DNA from: Paramacrobiotus metropolitanus
Taxonomy: Eukaryota; Tardigrada; Eutardigrada; Parachela; Macrobiotidae
Assembly (NCBI RefSeq): GCF_019649055.1
Contig: NW_026570232.1
Span: 1,178,001-1,242,000 of the forward strand
DNA: 64,000 nucleotides
Direction of reading: 5' to 3'
Positions 1 to 13,256 of this stretch are shown here, in pieces. Below the pieces are notes generated by a model that saw only the letters and a program-made list of their open reading frames with translations, made no database searches and was not told the DNA's origin. Within the stretch, counting starts at the first letter, position 1, and every line of letters starts with the position of its first letter. Made by a program: the position numbers and the translations under genes.

Positions 1-3000
1 CTTGATCCGATAAAACACGGTTCGTGCGGTGTGCAAAGCGAAATTAATTTACTAGATTGCATGCGCATGTATCGTCACAGTGGGCGCTCCAACAGGAAAC
101 CCTTGTTCATTCTACGTAACTTATACCGGTCAGATATCTGCGACCGGTGTGGGACTTTGTCACCTTAGGGCATCCGGCACTATGGGCATATCATCGGAAA
201 GTGCTGCCAATTGGCGATCGAGCTCGGTGCCTGGTGATAGTGCAGACAGGGTGCTGTTTCTCACACAAATTACCGTTATTGCCGCGTTTACATGGTAGCG
301 AGGTTGAAGTCCGCATTTTTGAGCCTGGTTGGAATCTTATAACGTAAATCATCCGGTACACGTACACCCGGTTTTTGGCGGACAGTCAATAGACTGAAAA
401 GCCGGTACATGCCCAGGCATGATCCGTCTGGGAAATTAATTTGGTAAACGAATTATTCATGTCGGAACATACCGTTCTTCAATCAAAAGCTGCAGCCGCG
501 TCTCAAGCCGCTCACAACTTGTTTTTGAAATTTTGTAATTATAAGGTAAAAAACCAAACAGTTTCAAAGCATTTAATGCGTTCTGCAGTTAACAGAATTG
601 TTTCCATGCAAAATTGCATTTTCATGCATAAAGGCATACTTGCATGCTTTTTTTCATTGCTACAATAATGTTTTACTAAACCGCCCGGCACCAGCAAATT
701 TCTGGTTCATTTAATTTAACTGAGTATTATTGCGAAGCTAATATTTCACTGAGAATTTAGCTGCGCTACATGATCATGAGATTATTAATATTATCATAGA
801 ATACTCAAAAAAATTCTCCAAGGAACGAAACTTAAACGCCTAACGTCGGTTCTCAAATTCTTATTCAGTTGGTTTTACGCACGATTAATATGAGGAATAC
901 AACATCCCGCACACACATTTTCAGCCGTAAGGTTTCTATAAGTAAACCGCATTTTATTCCTAGCTTCTAATTACCCATCGGAAATTATTTACTGGTAGCG
1001 TATGTAAAAATTAGAGCGTTCCGCATCAGTAGTTACAGCACGCGGCAACAAAGCACTTAAATTCTCGAGCGGTCATCAAACGACGTACATGCTGTGGTTA
1101 GTCTTGCAGTCGCAAGCTGGAAGAAAACTGTGCTCACTGAATGGAAATTAATTGTTGACGAACGTCCCTTTTATTCCAGGAGTTTATATATAGGATAGCG
1201 AATGTGATCAACAAGATGCCGATATAATGATCAAAAGAGCACGCAAAGATTAATTAACGTGCCGCATACATCTTGTGGTTCGAGTATAAGGTGTGCGTGC
1301 GGATGTGCCGATGCGTAGGTTGGCTGATTGTGAAATATCGGGAAGATGATGCGATAAAGGATGTATGCGCCTCATCCAATTTGTATTGTATGTGGTCGAA
1401 GATGGGAAGAAGCATAGGCATATATGACTAAGCTATACCTGCCGGTATTTGCGATTTTACCCCGATATGTGTGATGTAAAGAGCCTTCCGATTAATATTT
1501 CTTTAATGCGCCGGCTAAATTCGGTATAGTTGCCTGTAAATTGCAAATTAGTCTGGCGATATTAAAGCTTACTCTACCTGTAGATTTCTTGCGACTGCAG
1601 ATACTGAATGAAATTTTACAATACGTCAGAATGATATCGAAAACTACCGTTTGGAATGTTTTAATTTAGAGGCTGAAACTTTCATGCGAAATACACAGCA
1701 ATCTAAGTAATTTGTCTGCAAAAAGGCGAATTCTTCCCATTCAAGTATTCTATGCAGCGGTAAATCTGTGTGTGTGGCAGTCACTGTGTGCATTATGTTG
1801 TATCCACTATCCACTATCCACGCGCTCAGATGGAGCTGTAAACGAGCATATCAGCATATGCGAGCTCGAAATTACGGAGTGCATCACCACATCAGTAGAA
1901 AGACTGTAGATTCGAAATAGTGGTTTTCCTACAGCGGCTTGTTAGAAATGAAATAATTATACTGCATAATTATATCCACAGAGCGCCATTAGTAGAAACA
2001 TGTATTGTATAGTGCCGGTAGTACCGGCTCAAAATTTTGTAGCACACCACAATAATGCGTCGGAATTTTGCCTTTTGAATGTGCACGTCGTACTAGTGTC
2101 TGCACAATTTCAGTTCTACAGTGGGGCTGCGCAGAATTACAGAAACTAAGCGGTAACCGACAGGCCTGAGATAAAAAAGTGCTATCAGTTTCTGTACTGT
2201 ATTGTCACCTTTCTCCATAGCCAGAGCGATTCTGTAAAATTTGAGAAAAAGTGCCCAATCAGCCAGGTATATCTGTAGTGCACAGTGATGCTAGCAGGCA
2301 AAAACATAAGAACATAATGTAACATAATGCCCCTGATCTGGTAATCCCTAACCCCAAAGCGCAATATAACCGGCCTTGTTCTCCTTTTGCGAAAATTGCT
2401 TCCCAGGTATATCTGTATACATATGTACTGCTGGCCTGCAAGTATGCGTATGTACTTGCCGGACGTGTACATTCGATATCCCGGCGTCCCACTGGCTGAA
2501 AAACGGGATAAACAGCTGTGTATATGCTGCGCAGTGTAACATATACGTCGATGTGCGTGCGCTACCTGCTGTCTCATCTTACCCGGCCCCAGCTGCATCC
2601 ACAGCGAGGCCAGAGAGGGAGAGAGCCGGCATCCCCGCAGGATGATGTTACCTTGTCATTATAGCTAGTATGCCGATGGAAGCGGATCAGCCGGCGGTGT
2701 ATTACGTGTGTGCTTGCGCGCGTGTATATAGATGCCGGAATAATTCGATCGGGTCGCTGTGCAAATGATTTTGTCGGGAGAAAAATACCCCCAGCCTGAC
2801 CCTGTTTCAATATACTTTGTTTAATTAACACATCTCATGACAATATTGCTATTTGTCATCCCATTTACAGAAATGACACAATTTCATCCGGACTGCAGTG
2901 TACAGCCCCGGTGATGCTGATGCTCATGGTGTATTATTCCACGCACCCTGCGCAGTGAATCGTGCTTAATCAGTTGACAATGGTCGTTGGTTGTTTAGTT

Positions 3001-4574
3001 ACGTTGTGGTTGGAAAGTGGAGCAATATTATTTTAGTGTATACGTTTCCACTTGAAGTATCCTTACCCGGTACATGTTGCTGGTTTTTGGGACTATTCGC
3101 TCTGTACATACCCTGACAATTTCACTTCCGGTCCACGAGCCGCTACGGTAACTACTGATCACCTCTGCGAAAGCATTCGTATAAAAACCGAACACTGTTA
3201 ATCATAAAAATTCCTTTTAAATTTCAGTGTTTCATCTACTTTATGAATGAGAGCGCTAATTGATGTTAAGTTTTTTACGCCAACGTTTATATGCCAACGT
3301 TTATACGTTACGAACACCAATTTTATATGCAGTGTGCTGTATACACGACAGGCTATCCGTTGTTTTAGTATTATCATTATAACCACATGATTATTGTACT
3401 CGTTTAACTTAATATTTAATTATTAAAAGTGCTCATGTATTGTACATACCGGTACATTACGGGGAAAAATAAAGCTATTATTATTTTCGAGTTAGGAGAA
3501 GTGGCATATATAGTTATTTGCGCAGGACGTATGACAGAACCATAGATGTGTACTCATATAAAACAGTACCAACTCGCATTCAGGTGGCGTTTTTGCTGTT
3601 TTTTATGTGCGTTATCCGTTTTGCTTTTAGTAACTCACAAATGTTCGCCCTTAAAATGCCAAAATTCAGTTTCGAGGTTCGACACGATAGCTCTTAAAAT
3701 AAACTGATACCAGTAAGATCCAATAATAGTATGCTGGCAAGTCGGAACGGTTTTTACAATCTCCTGCATTATTTATTATACGTTTTTAAACAACACTTTT
3801 ATCATTTAAGATCATATTAATTTATGTAGTTTATTGTTTACCGCTCGTTGTAGAAGGGATAACGAACGGCTTACCACTAATAGTAATTTTGTATAATACA
3901 GTAAATATAAATTCTGTACTTCACTGTATAGCGTATGTATATTGTACTGTCTGTTTGTAATTACTGCCTGTACCGGCTTCAAGATTGATTAATCTGTATT
4001 CTTTGCTTCGTAATTATCTACCCTTCAAATGGATTTGTTATTCTCCGGCTTCGAAAATATTTTGTGTTGAAGAGTCTTTATTGCGAAAAACATTTATGTG
4101 GTAAAAATTACTACGGGATATCCCACATAATAAAGACAGTCGTTGGAAATGCAGGCTGCCACATATCCGTGCTGTCGCTACGTGTACAAGGGGTAAATGC
4201 GGCGCAGATGTATAGGGTTTCTGTACGCATTAACTGGAAATGACACTCGAGGCCCGCAACACAGGTACCCCACACAATCGATTGCCTCATGCCGTCGCAT
4301 TCCGATCACATGGTCGGGTGCTGCTACAGCGCTGGAACTGGCGCACGCGTTGATTGACAGTTATTTTTAGTTTTCATAATTTTCATTTTTTTGATAAGCC
4401 ACCTAGTTTACTGCTTATCTTACGCAATGTGAAACGTTCCCTCAAGCATTGAACAGAGTACCCATAATTGCTGTTGCCGTTAGTGTTATTAGTTACGCTA
4501 CTCATACAGCCTCGCACAGATGAATCACATGTGTAGTGGTCCGCATAATGTGAGGTGTGCTGTTGTTTCCGCAG
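1..4574. other. No supported gene (left flank)
   Basis: AT-rich sequence with only short chance reading frames in all six frames and no recognisable protein motif, tRNA or transposon. The last part (about 4,440-4,574) probably holds the promoter and first intron of the IRF2BP-like gene, because a good splice acceptor (tttccgcag) ends at 4,574. I see nothing else to annotate. Confidence 0.5.
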
Positions 4575-4614
4575 GATTTACTTGTCCGCCTGATCCCCCC
4601 TCACGATCATCCTT

Positions 4615-7600
4615 ATGTTCGTATCGCACTTCGATAAACCTCCGCTGATCTTTGCACCGTCGCCCTTCATGATTGACGAAATGTACCGGAGTGTGCGGCA
4701 ACATTGTTATCTGTGCGATTTGCCACGCTATCCCTGGGCCATGTTGCTGGAGTTCTCGGAGGCCGTCTGCCGCGGCTGCGTCAACTACGAGGGCCCCGAC
4801 CGCATCGAGCACGTCATCGAGGATGTCCGCCAGATGAAGCGCGTGGCGGGCGTCCACGACAGTGGCGGGGGCGGGGCGCCCCCGCCGCCCACTTCCCGCC
4901 CCGCCAACGGGGTGGGGGCGCCGCCCCCGTCCAACAAGCACCCGCCCAATTATCCCCGCAATCCCCATGAAATGCAGAATGGAGAATCGCGATCCGGACC
5001 GCCGCATTCGGGACCCACCCGCGGCGGAGGGATCGTCACCCAGAACCCGGTCGTCCACCATGAGCGCTACGGGATGGATGTGCGCGGGGTGCCCCAACCG
5101 CCTCCGGCCCCCAGCGGACGACACCCCCAGAGCGGCCCGCCGCCCATGCCGCCCAATGGACCGGTCCGCGGCGACTTCGGGATGATGAACGGCGGACCGA
5201 ACGTGGTGGAGCATCCCGGCGTCATGGTGCCGCTGGACCGGAGGGGCTCCGGGATGGGACCGGTGCTGGGACCGCTGCCCCGGTTGCCGCCCATTCAACC
5301 GCCGCCGATGCCGGTACCTGGAATCCGGTCGGGAATACCTCCACAGTCACACGGACATGGACTTCAGGGCATTCCAGGTAACACGAATGTGCCCAGTTAA
5401 ATTTAAAAGATTTATTTTGCGGTAATTTCTTTTTTTGTTTTTCTTATTGTGGTAATTTTCATAATTTTTTCCTTTGGAATTGGCAAGGAAAAATGCATGA
5501 GCGGTTTTTTACGGGCCTATAAACCACGGTAAATCGTAGTTCGAGAAGCGGCTACTGTTAAGTAAGTATTTTCATGGGGAATAATTTGGTAAAATTGGGT
5601 GTTCAGTCATCTGATATTGTGGTGTTGAATATTTTATTTTTAAAAATAATTGATTAAATGTAATTCACGGAATTGGTAGAAATATAGGGAATGCCGTCAG
5701 CCTAAGCGCGTCGTATTTCATCATAATGTTGATTAATTTAGCAGCCATCCTGTGTTCTAATTGCGAATAATTTGAGCCGCATCCACCTGAGGATAGAGCG
5801 TAATACACCGACCCTTCCTTCCCCGTTTCCCGGTATTGTGCGCATTGTCCTCGCTGTGTGCACCTGGAGGGATTAATTAGATCCCCATCCAGCGTGCGGC
5901 AGCGACACTCTTCCTGCCGGGTCAGCCTCATTAAAACCCGTCAGGGGGATTTTGTGTAGGCGCTGGCGCCGCTCCATTGAACAAACCCCCTTGATCGCGC
6001 CGGCTAAGCGAGCAATTGTACTGATAAATCCCGGTGTATGTGTGAACTCACTGTAAAGGAATGGCGCAGAGGATTTTGCGGGTCGTTCTTTTCAGTTTTA
6101 AGACGGGGGGATTTCGACGACGTTAGGGCCACAGGATTATTGTTCGGGATGGCTAAGGAAAAATTAGCTTCGTAAGCGCCGAAACATGCTGGTTTGTCTC
6201 GATTTCCAACCGGGCTGGTATTGTTCGCCGGGCACTTGAGAGACATGCATTCAGGGACCACGCAGCAATTATTTCCTTAGAACATCTTCCGTTCGATGGG
6301 GGCAGGTTGGCTTGAATGGGGAATGTATGCCGGGATGCGCTTGAAAAGGGATGTTTTCCGGTTGGGATTGTTAGAGAATAGGCTTCTGGTTGTGGTCTTT
6401 GTTTTGGGATTAGTGGGCACCGGCTCGTTTGGGGAGAGCATCACGAGCTAGATTCTTTTTCCAAGGTTGGCTGAAAAAGGGGATGGGGATGCGCACGGAT
6501 TAGTGGTATAACAATTTTCCATTACCTCGTTGTTCAATGGAAATAATTGGGTTATTAAACAGTTAAATTATTGGAAAATTGTTGATGCAAAAGCTTTTAC
6601 ATAATTTATTTAGGGACGCAGCAAGAATAATTAAGGAAGAAATGAATGGAATTTGTCGTGAATCATTAGATGGCAACATAGGTTGTATGCAGTTGAAGCA
6701 GTTCATACTGTTTTAACTTTTTACAGCTTGTACCTAATTTTTTGTGGTTATGTCAGCGGTCAGTTTGTCAGCAGGTTTGCTAATATTGGAAAAATTATGG
6801 CAGCAAAACTACATTATAGTAAACGTTACGTTCGAAAATCGTAGTGTGCTAACAGAAAGTGAAGTTGAAGATTACTAATTGTTTGTGTCATTAATTGACC
6901 CAGGCGGTAGGTTTCTGACCAAACGTATATATAATTTTAAGCGAGCCCTGAGGCGCCGAATGACAGCCGGATGTTCTTTGGACTAGTTTCTGGGCTATCT
7001 CTTCATGGTCCTCATTACATTCCATTGTACCGTGTATGAAAGACATGGAAAAATGGGTAGAGAATAGTGCACGCCTCAACGGCTCCGCTAATGTACACAA
7101 AATGTCGGCTTTGCATGGCCCTTGGGTTTCGCGCGGCGAGAGAGATCTCTGTGTATAATATTAATTATGACCGCTGGTAGGACTAGGCATCATGGATGAT
7201 CGATGTAGTCGATTGTAGACCTGTGAAACACACGGTTGTCCCCCGTGTGTTGACGCGTTTTCCCCGTTTATAAAATACTCATTAATGCAGCCGTGTGAAA
7301 AATGCGTCAGGACTGAATTCGGCACGTCCCTGGTGCACGGGCTTCCGGGAACGGGAGCAGATGAAAAGGGAAAGCCCATTATCGACACGAAGTGCAGAGT
7401 GCAGCAGTTAAAAGGCCCGGGAATTATTTGTGCACGGGGTCCGGGTGCGCGGCCGATAGTAATCAATACACGGTGTCCCGTTCGATATGCAAATGACAAC
7501 TTGATTGAATGATCTCGTGTGCGATACGACGAAACCGGGGGGTTCGTTAATAATCGGGAAGCTGATTGGGCGAACGGGCCAGATTAGAATCAAAGTCAAA

Positions 7601-10600
7601 CACTGAATGCCGATTAGTTATAATGATGGGCTATTGTTAAGGAGATATCAGGTGGATCGGGCGTTGCGTTGACGATCAGATGTCCAAGTCTGTGGATAGC
7701 TGGCCTACCTACTAACAGCCGTTAATTATAATTATTAATAGCGGTAATATTAGTTTTAACGAATTTATCGAAGTTGAAAGTGTGGTGCTAGCTTTAATTT
7801 TCATGACTTATATATTATGGTGCATTGTTGTTTTGTAAATCAGAGTATAAGCTGGGAAATCAGTGAAAAAATTTCGTGCAATACATACCTATGCAGAGTT
7901 ATAGACACTACTAGCAGCAGGTTACTACGGGAACAACGTTTTGGGATTCAAAAATTAACTGTAGAATACATGTGTTTTCTCTAGTGTTCTCTATGTAACT
8001 TGCACTTGCTGGATGTGAAAATAATATGTTTTGAAGTTATTACGATACTATATTTTGTGTGAATACAGCATCGTAATAAATACTTTCGGTGCGTTTCGGA
8101 TAAACAGTTACAAATTTACTTAAAACTAAATTGTATGTAGTTTATAATTCCGACGATTCAGGGCACTAAATACGTTTACTAAGTACTTGAAAATAAATAA
8201 CATGGTAAATATGATTACGTATAAGCAGGGAAGACAGTGGTGCTTGATGAATCATAATTTTCGACTTACTTCAGTCTATGTTTAATTTTTGTTTGTCTTT
8301 TTTCTGTAATTATGGTATCGAGTTGTCGCAGCGTATTAGAAACACAGGACAGTATTTCTTATTGTCGACGGTGTAATTATTTTGGAACCCTAATCAAATG
8401 CATTGCAGTAAATTGATAGGTGAATGGGAGACGATAGAAAAATTGTCTGAATAATGATGGCGGCACAGATGAAGATTATTGACAAGAACAGCCCCGAGTA
8501 TGAGGATTCTAGGATTACAGTGATGGACTAAATTGGAAGACAGAGATAATCATCCCGCGTCTCTCTTCCTTCGCTCCATATTGATCAAGGTGGTAGCGGG
8601 GGAAATGAGTATTAAAAATAATCAGCAGATTAAAGGGGAACATGTCTGGTAATAAGATAATAGACAGGGAAGGGATTATATTCTATAATATAGACGGAAA
8701 TGAATGGAACACCGCTTTCCGTTCCCGTGAAACAATTTGGCCGGAGCGGATTCCGCTGCAGCGGGCTTTTGACGTCAATTAATAGTGGGGGTTTTCACGG
8801 AACCGGACTGGGGATTGTGTGGTCTCTAGGATGATTACTCTGTCTGTAGGGCTTGTTTTGATGATGTAGGGAAAGGGCATCATTTAATCGGGTGGAAGCT
8901 GAGCTTTATTTTTTCATGGAAAAATCCGAAATTAATACGGATAAGTGTCAGAGATTGAATTAGCGTTGATGTAGGAACAATCGTATTAAATTTTTGCCAA
9001 CATATATTCTACATGTGATCATTGGTAAATAATAAATTGTCGATACATGCGGTGCGGTGTATTAGACAATAATAGCGTGCCAAGGGTTTGTTGCTGATCA
9101 TATATTGACGACGTGAAAGGTTACCGCTGGTATTGTTATGCGCTCCGGCATGGCATTGCGTGAGATGTTCTCTTTAATCTCACGTGCTGCATGGCCGTTG
9201 TAGCGGGACATGCGGCAGAAGTTTGATGCTTTTGCCGGTTGCGTGTCGCTTCCCATTGGGAAGTGGAGTATTCCCTGCTACGATGCTCGTTCTCGACCGG
9301 CCTTTCCGTGGCGTTGGGTCGGACATAATAAGGTCGACTGTGGCACGCCAACGAGGCGACATCCATGCCCATGACGTGCTCGGTATTTGTGTCAACATTA
9401 GACCGTGATGTTTATCTGTTATTACATAGAAAATTGTTGTGGAGGTAATTTCGCAGTTTGCCTCCATTATGGGAGATTATCTGCGTTGGTAAATCGGGCT
9501 TTCGTGGTTGTTGTGGTGCAGTAGGCGTTGAGAGGGCCTAATCAAGGCTGGCTTTCTTGGTGGAATTGCACCCCCTTGTAAAAAGAACATGAAGAAATTA
9601 ATGATTTCCGCACTGTTCCGAAAGAAATTATTAAAATGTTTAACAAACTGCACACTGAAATGCTTCCGTCCACTACGTAGTTCCTGCGGCAGTCATGAAT
9701 TTGGGAGAGTTATCGCGACGCAATAGCGGTACGGAGATCCGTTTCGTCTGTTAAAGTTTCCCATCCTGTCCAAATAAAAGAAGCGAAAAATAACAAATCA
9801 GGAACTGAGAATTATTATTTACTTACTTAGTAATTGGTGTACTGTCCAGCGAATTACTGTAACGCACCCAGGTTTCTCGAAACTGTTTGAGTGACTGAAT
9901 TAACGTTTAGGCGGAAATATTTACCCAGGTCCCGGGCACGCCTCAGTAGTCCAGGCGAAACGCTCGCATCCCATGGAGCGCGACGAGGATATGCTGCATC
10001 CGCACCGCAACAGTCCGCCGTCGATGATGGAGATGCCGGCACCCAGCAGTGCCAAGCGTCCCCACATGGAAATGCCGCAGTTGAGCCTGAGCAGCAGTAA
10101 TTCATCGGGCTCCTCCGGTTCTCATCCTGATCTCATGCTGCGCTCCCTACCCAAAGAATCCTCCGGGACGACGGATAATATCCGTATAAGGAAGGAGCAT
10201 TTGTTGGCCGGCACACCGCGCAACGCTATGCCGATGCACATGGAACCACCACAATTAATTAAACCCCGTAGGTTCATATTATCCTACGCTTGTTTTTAAT
10301 GTGTAACACAGCGCCAGTGGTTGAAGTTACTTTATTAATTGTGCTAGCTTAATATGCATTAATATACTGAACACTTTTTCCATTTGTTTGAAATATTATG
10401 GACATTATAAAAACAAACAGCCTGAAGTAGTGTAAAAAAAATTGTTATTTGTTTCTTCAGCGGTGTCGATCGCCACGAGTCCCCCAATGTCCCTACCGAG
10501 TGCCATTTCAGCACTAAGCACCAACATCAGCCTCAGTACACCGTCCAATAGCGGAAGTGCTTTATCTCATGCTCAATCACCAATGAGTTCCAATGGAAGT

Positions 10601-11877
10601 TCACGAGGCAGTCCACCGGTATGTTGCTTGTTTTGGCTGTCTCACCGCGTAAAAGTTCAGGAGAATTATGATGATAATTGTGCATTCACTGGAGATGTTT
10701 CGATGATGGTGTTTTTGTCATAGTTACTCTGATTATTCTGTACAATTTTGTTGCCTTCAATTGGTAGATATTTGATTTATTAAATGATTTAAAATTAAAT
10801 ACGCTAATGGCGGTGGTTCATCGAATGTTGTTGTTGCAGGAAATGGCTAACCATTCCGCATCAGCACCCCCCACCCTGTCCCCGACCGGCGGCAGCAGCT
10901 CGGTGCTGTCGGTCGCCGATCGTCCCATCATCACGCATTCGCCCGCCCACCATCCGCTGCCCACCAGTTCCCCCATTGAACGGATGGAATCACCGCACGT
11001 CACCAGCCGGCCCTACACGACCCATCTGACACACGGCCCACGCAAATCCATCAGTCAGGAGGAGCGGCCCACCATGGTGGCCATGGGCGGCCGCGAGGCC
11101 TCCCCCTCCACGGCCTCCTCACCGGCCAGCGGAATCAGTGGAGCCGGCGGCGCCACCGGCACGGGAGCCTCCACACAGCTGCTGCGCTGTACGATCTGCC
11201 ATGAACGCCTGGAGGACACGCATTTCGTACAGTGCCCCTCGGTGGCGCATCACAAATTCTGCTTTCCCTGCTCGCGGAATAGTATTAAGAAACAGGGAGC
11301 CGGTAATGATGTCTACTGTCCCAGCGGCGAAAGATGTCCCCTGGTCGGCTCACAGGTGAGAAACAGGAATCTATCAGGGATTTTATGCGTGCAAACAGCA
11401 ATAAAATGAGCTTCGGCTTTGTCTGTACAGATTTCTTTCATCTTTTATAAAAGATAATTATTATTCTCTTCTGTCGTATAAAAGTTGAGGAATGCATTTC
11501 CTTCTCCCTGTCAAAATAAACAGAGAGGTTGTTGGTTAAAGTTAAATCGGATCTAATCCACCTGAAAGCATTCGGCAGTTTGTTGTATTCTTAAAGTATA
11601 ATTTTTACGGTACTATGGGTATTTATGCACGATAAGCGTCCAGCTTTCGGCTTTACAAAATTACATATTTTCGTAATTTATACCAATGGAATATTTAGTA
11701 CTGATGATTTTACAAATTCGTTAGCAGACATTAAATTGATGTTGCTGTTAGTGATTATGAAAGATTATACAGTTCGATCGTTAACAGGTACCGTGGGCAT
11801 TTATGCAAGAGGAGATCGCCACAATACTGGGAGAGGACTACAAACCAGCCAAGAAGGAGCGCGATTCTGCCGACTAG
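4615..11877 (+). CDS. IRF2BP: IRF2BP-family transcriptional co-regulator
   Basis: Five coding exons join in frame: 4,615-5,377, 9,950-10,267, 10,461-10,618, 10,840-11,355 and 11,788-11,877, giving 614 residues. Residues about 28-65 are the N-terminal IRF2BP zinc finger: [13 protein letters not shown], then [17 protein letters not shown], with Cys31, Cys34, Cys52 and Cys55. The C-terminal RING-type domain starts [18 protein letters not shown] and ends with [17 protein letters not shown], another family hallmark. Between them is a long Pro/Ser/Gly/Met-rich linker, as in vertebrate IRF2BP1/2/L and fly relatives. Family members are nuclear repressors or cofactors, and the RING has been linked to ubiquitin ligase activity. 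The start at 4,615 is the first ATG after an in-frame TGA. An acceptor at 4,573-4,574 suggests an upstream non-coding exon. A poly(A) signal AATAAA lies at 12,441. The first coding intron is 4.6 kb, unusually long for this window. Confidence 0.93.
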
Positions 11878-13256
11878 TTGAAAGTGCACACTATTCTGAC
11901 AACCTTCCCGTTTCCCGCAAAGAGGAAACAGCGGATCGGTCGGCACGCGGTCCCTGGTGACCTTTACCACAACCACACACCCAACCCATACCGTCCCTGT
12001 GTTGACATAGGCTCTCCTATCGGTCTACAGTATTTTGTATTTTGTACATAATTTACAAGCGGACACGTCTCTTGGAGGGAAATCAAGACAAGCGGGGAAA
12101 AAACAAGATGAGGAAAGTTTTTCTTTAAGAAAACCATTCATGGCGGTTATATAATTATTAATTTTGGTAAATTTTTGGAAGCTAGTTGGTTTTTTGTTCC
12201 GGTTACGGATCTTCTGATGGAAAAATGGAACTGGTTTTTTTGTTTGTAAGAGTATTTTATGTTTAAGAAGGCGGCGGTATTCTGGAAGTGGATGGCTTTT
12301 TTAGTTTTTCTTGTTAAGACGTTTTCTACATTTTGTCGGGGTTCGTTTTAGACTGGTCACTGTAAACTTCTATTGCTAGAGTTTTGTGTTTCTTTTAAAA
12401 AAGTTAGTTTTTCTCAGTGTTTTTAGTGTCATATTTGTGCAATAAAGTTATTATGTTTTATGTTGTCGCGGTGTCGCTTTATATTTTGCCGATCTCCATG
12501 GTCGACAAGTAGTGCAGAACATAGTTTACAACCAGCTATGGTTTACATAGATGTGAATTTTAGGTGAAGTAAATTTGGCAGTTAAAGGCAGTAAACCTTA
12601 ATAATTGTATCGCGTAGTGTGTACATATCAGTCATATCTAGAGTGATTATGTAACTACGAGTACAGGAAGCAAGAAATGGATAAATGAACATTTCGTTAA
12701 TGAGCTTACGGATGTGAAACTATAAAGTGGATTATTGCAAAATAACAAACCTTCGTAATGGCTATGGCTAAAAAGTATTGTACAGACTCACGATTTGAAT
12801 GCATACGCTTACTGGTTAGTGCACACGAAGGAAGCCCAAAATTATTGGCTTCGAGGGGAACGGTACATTTCTTCCTAGTGGACTGTAGTGGCAAACTAAT
12901 TTTTGTGACTTCTATGATTTTCTCAGCGACATCGCACCGATCAGTTTGTCTCGGTAATTAATTTTGGTAACGCCTTTCACGGGAAGTTTCTCGTCCGTTT
13001 CGTAACAGTTTTTCGTTTTACATAACAAAATGTTCGTCAACACTTTTTCACCCGGGAAAAACTATTCTGGAAACGTGTTGGAAAAAGATTTGGAAACGTA
13101 CCGCACTGAGCGATACCTATCGCATTACTCAACGAAATGCAAATTCTCCATAGCTGTGCATCACTTTAAAAGCCACGTCCGGAAAACATTAGCAACATTC
13201 ATCGTGACATCGATTACTTTGATAGTTCTGCAGACGACAGTAACCTCCTCGACATA
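11878..13256. other. 3' UTR of IRF2BP-like gene, then intergenic
   Basis: About 560 bases after the stop at 11,877 are T-rich untranslated sequence ending near AATAAA at 12,441-12,446. The rest, to 13,256, holds the upstream region of the next gene. I see no confident TATA box there, only a weak ctttaaaag near 13,165. Confidence 0.5.

Noticed and set aside
4525-5298. 257-codon minus-strand frame opposite the first IRF2BP exon
   Set aside because: Antisense of a GC-rich coding exon. The plus frame has the recognisable zinc finger.
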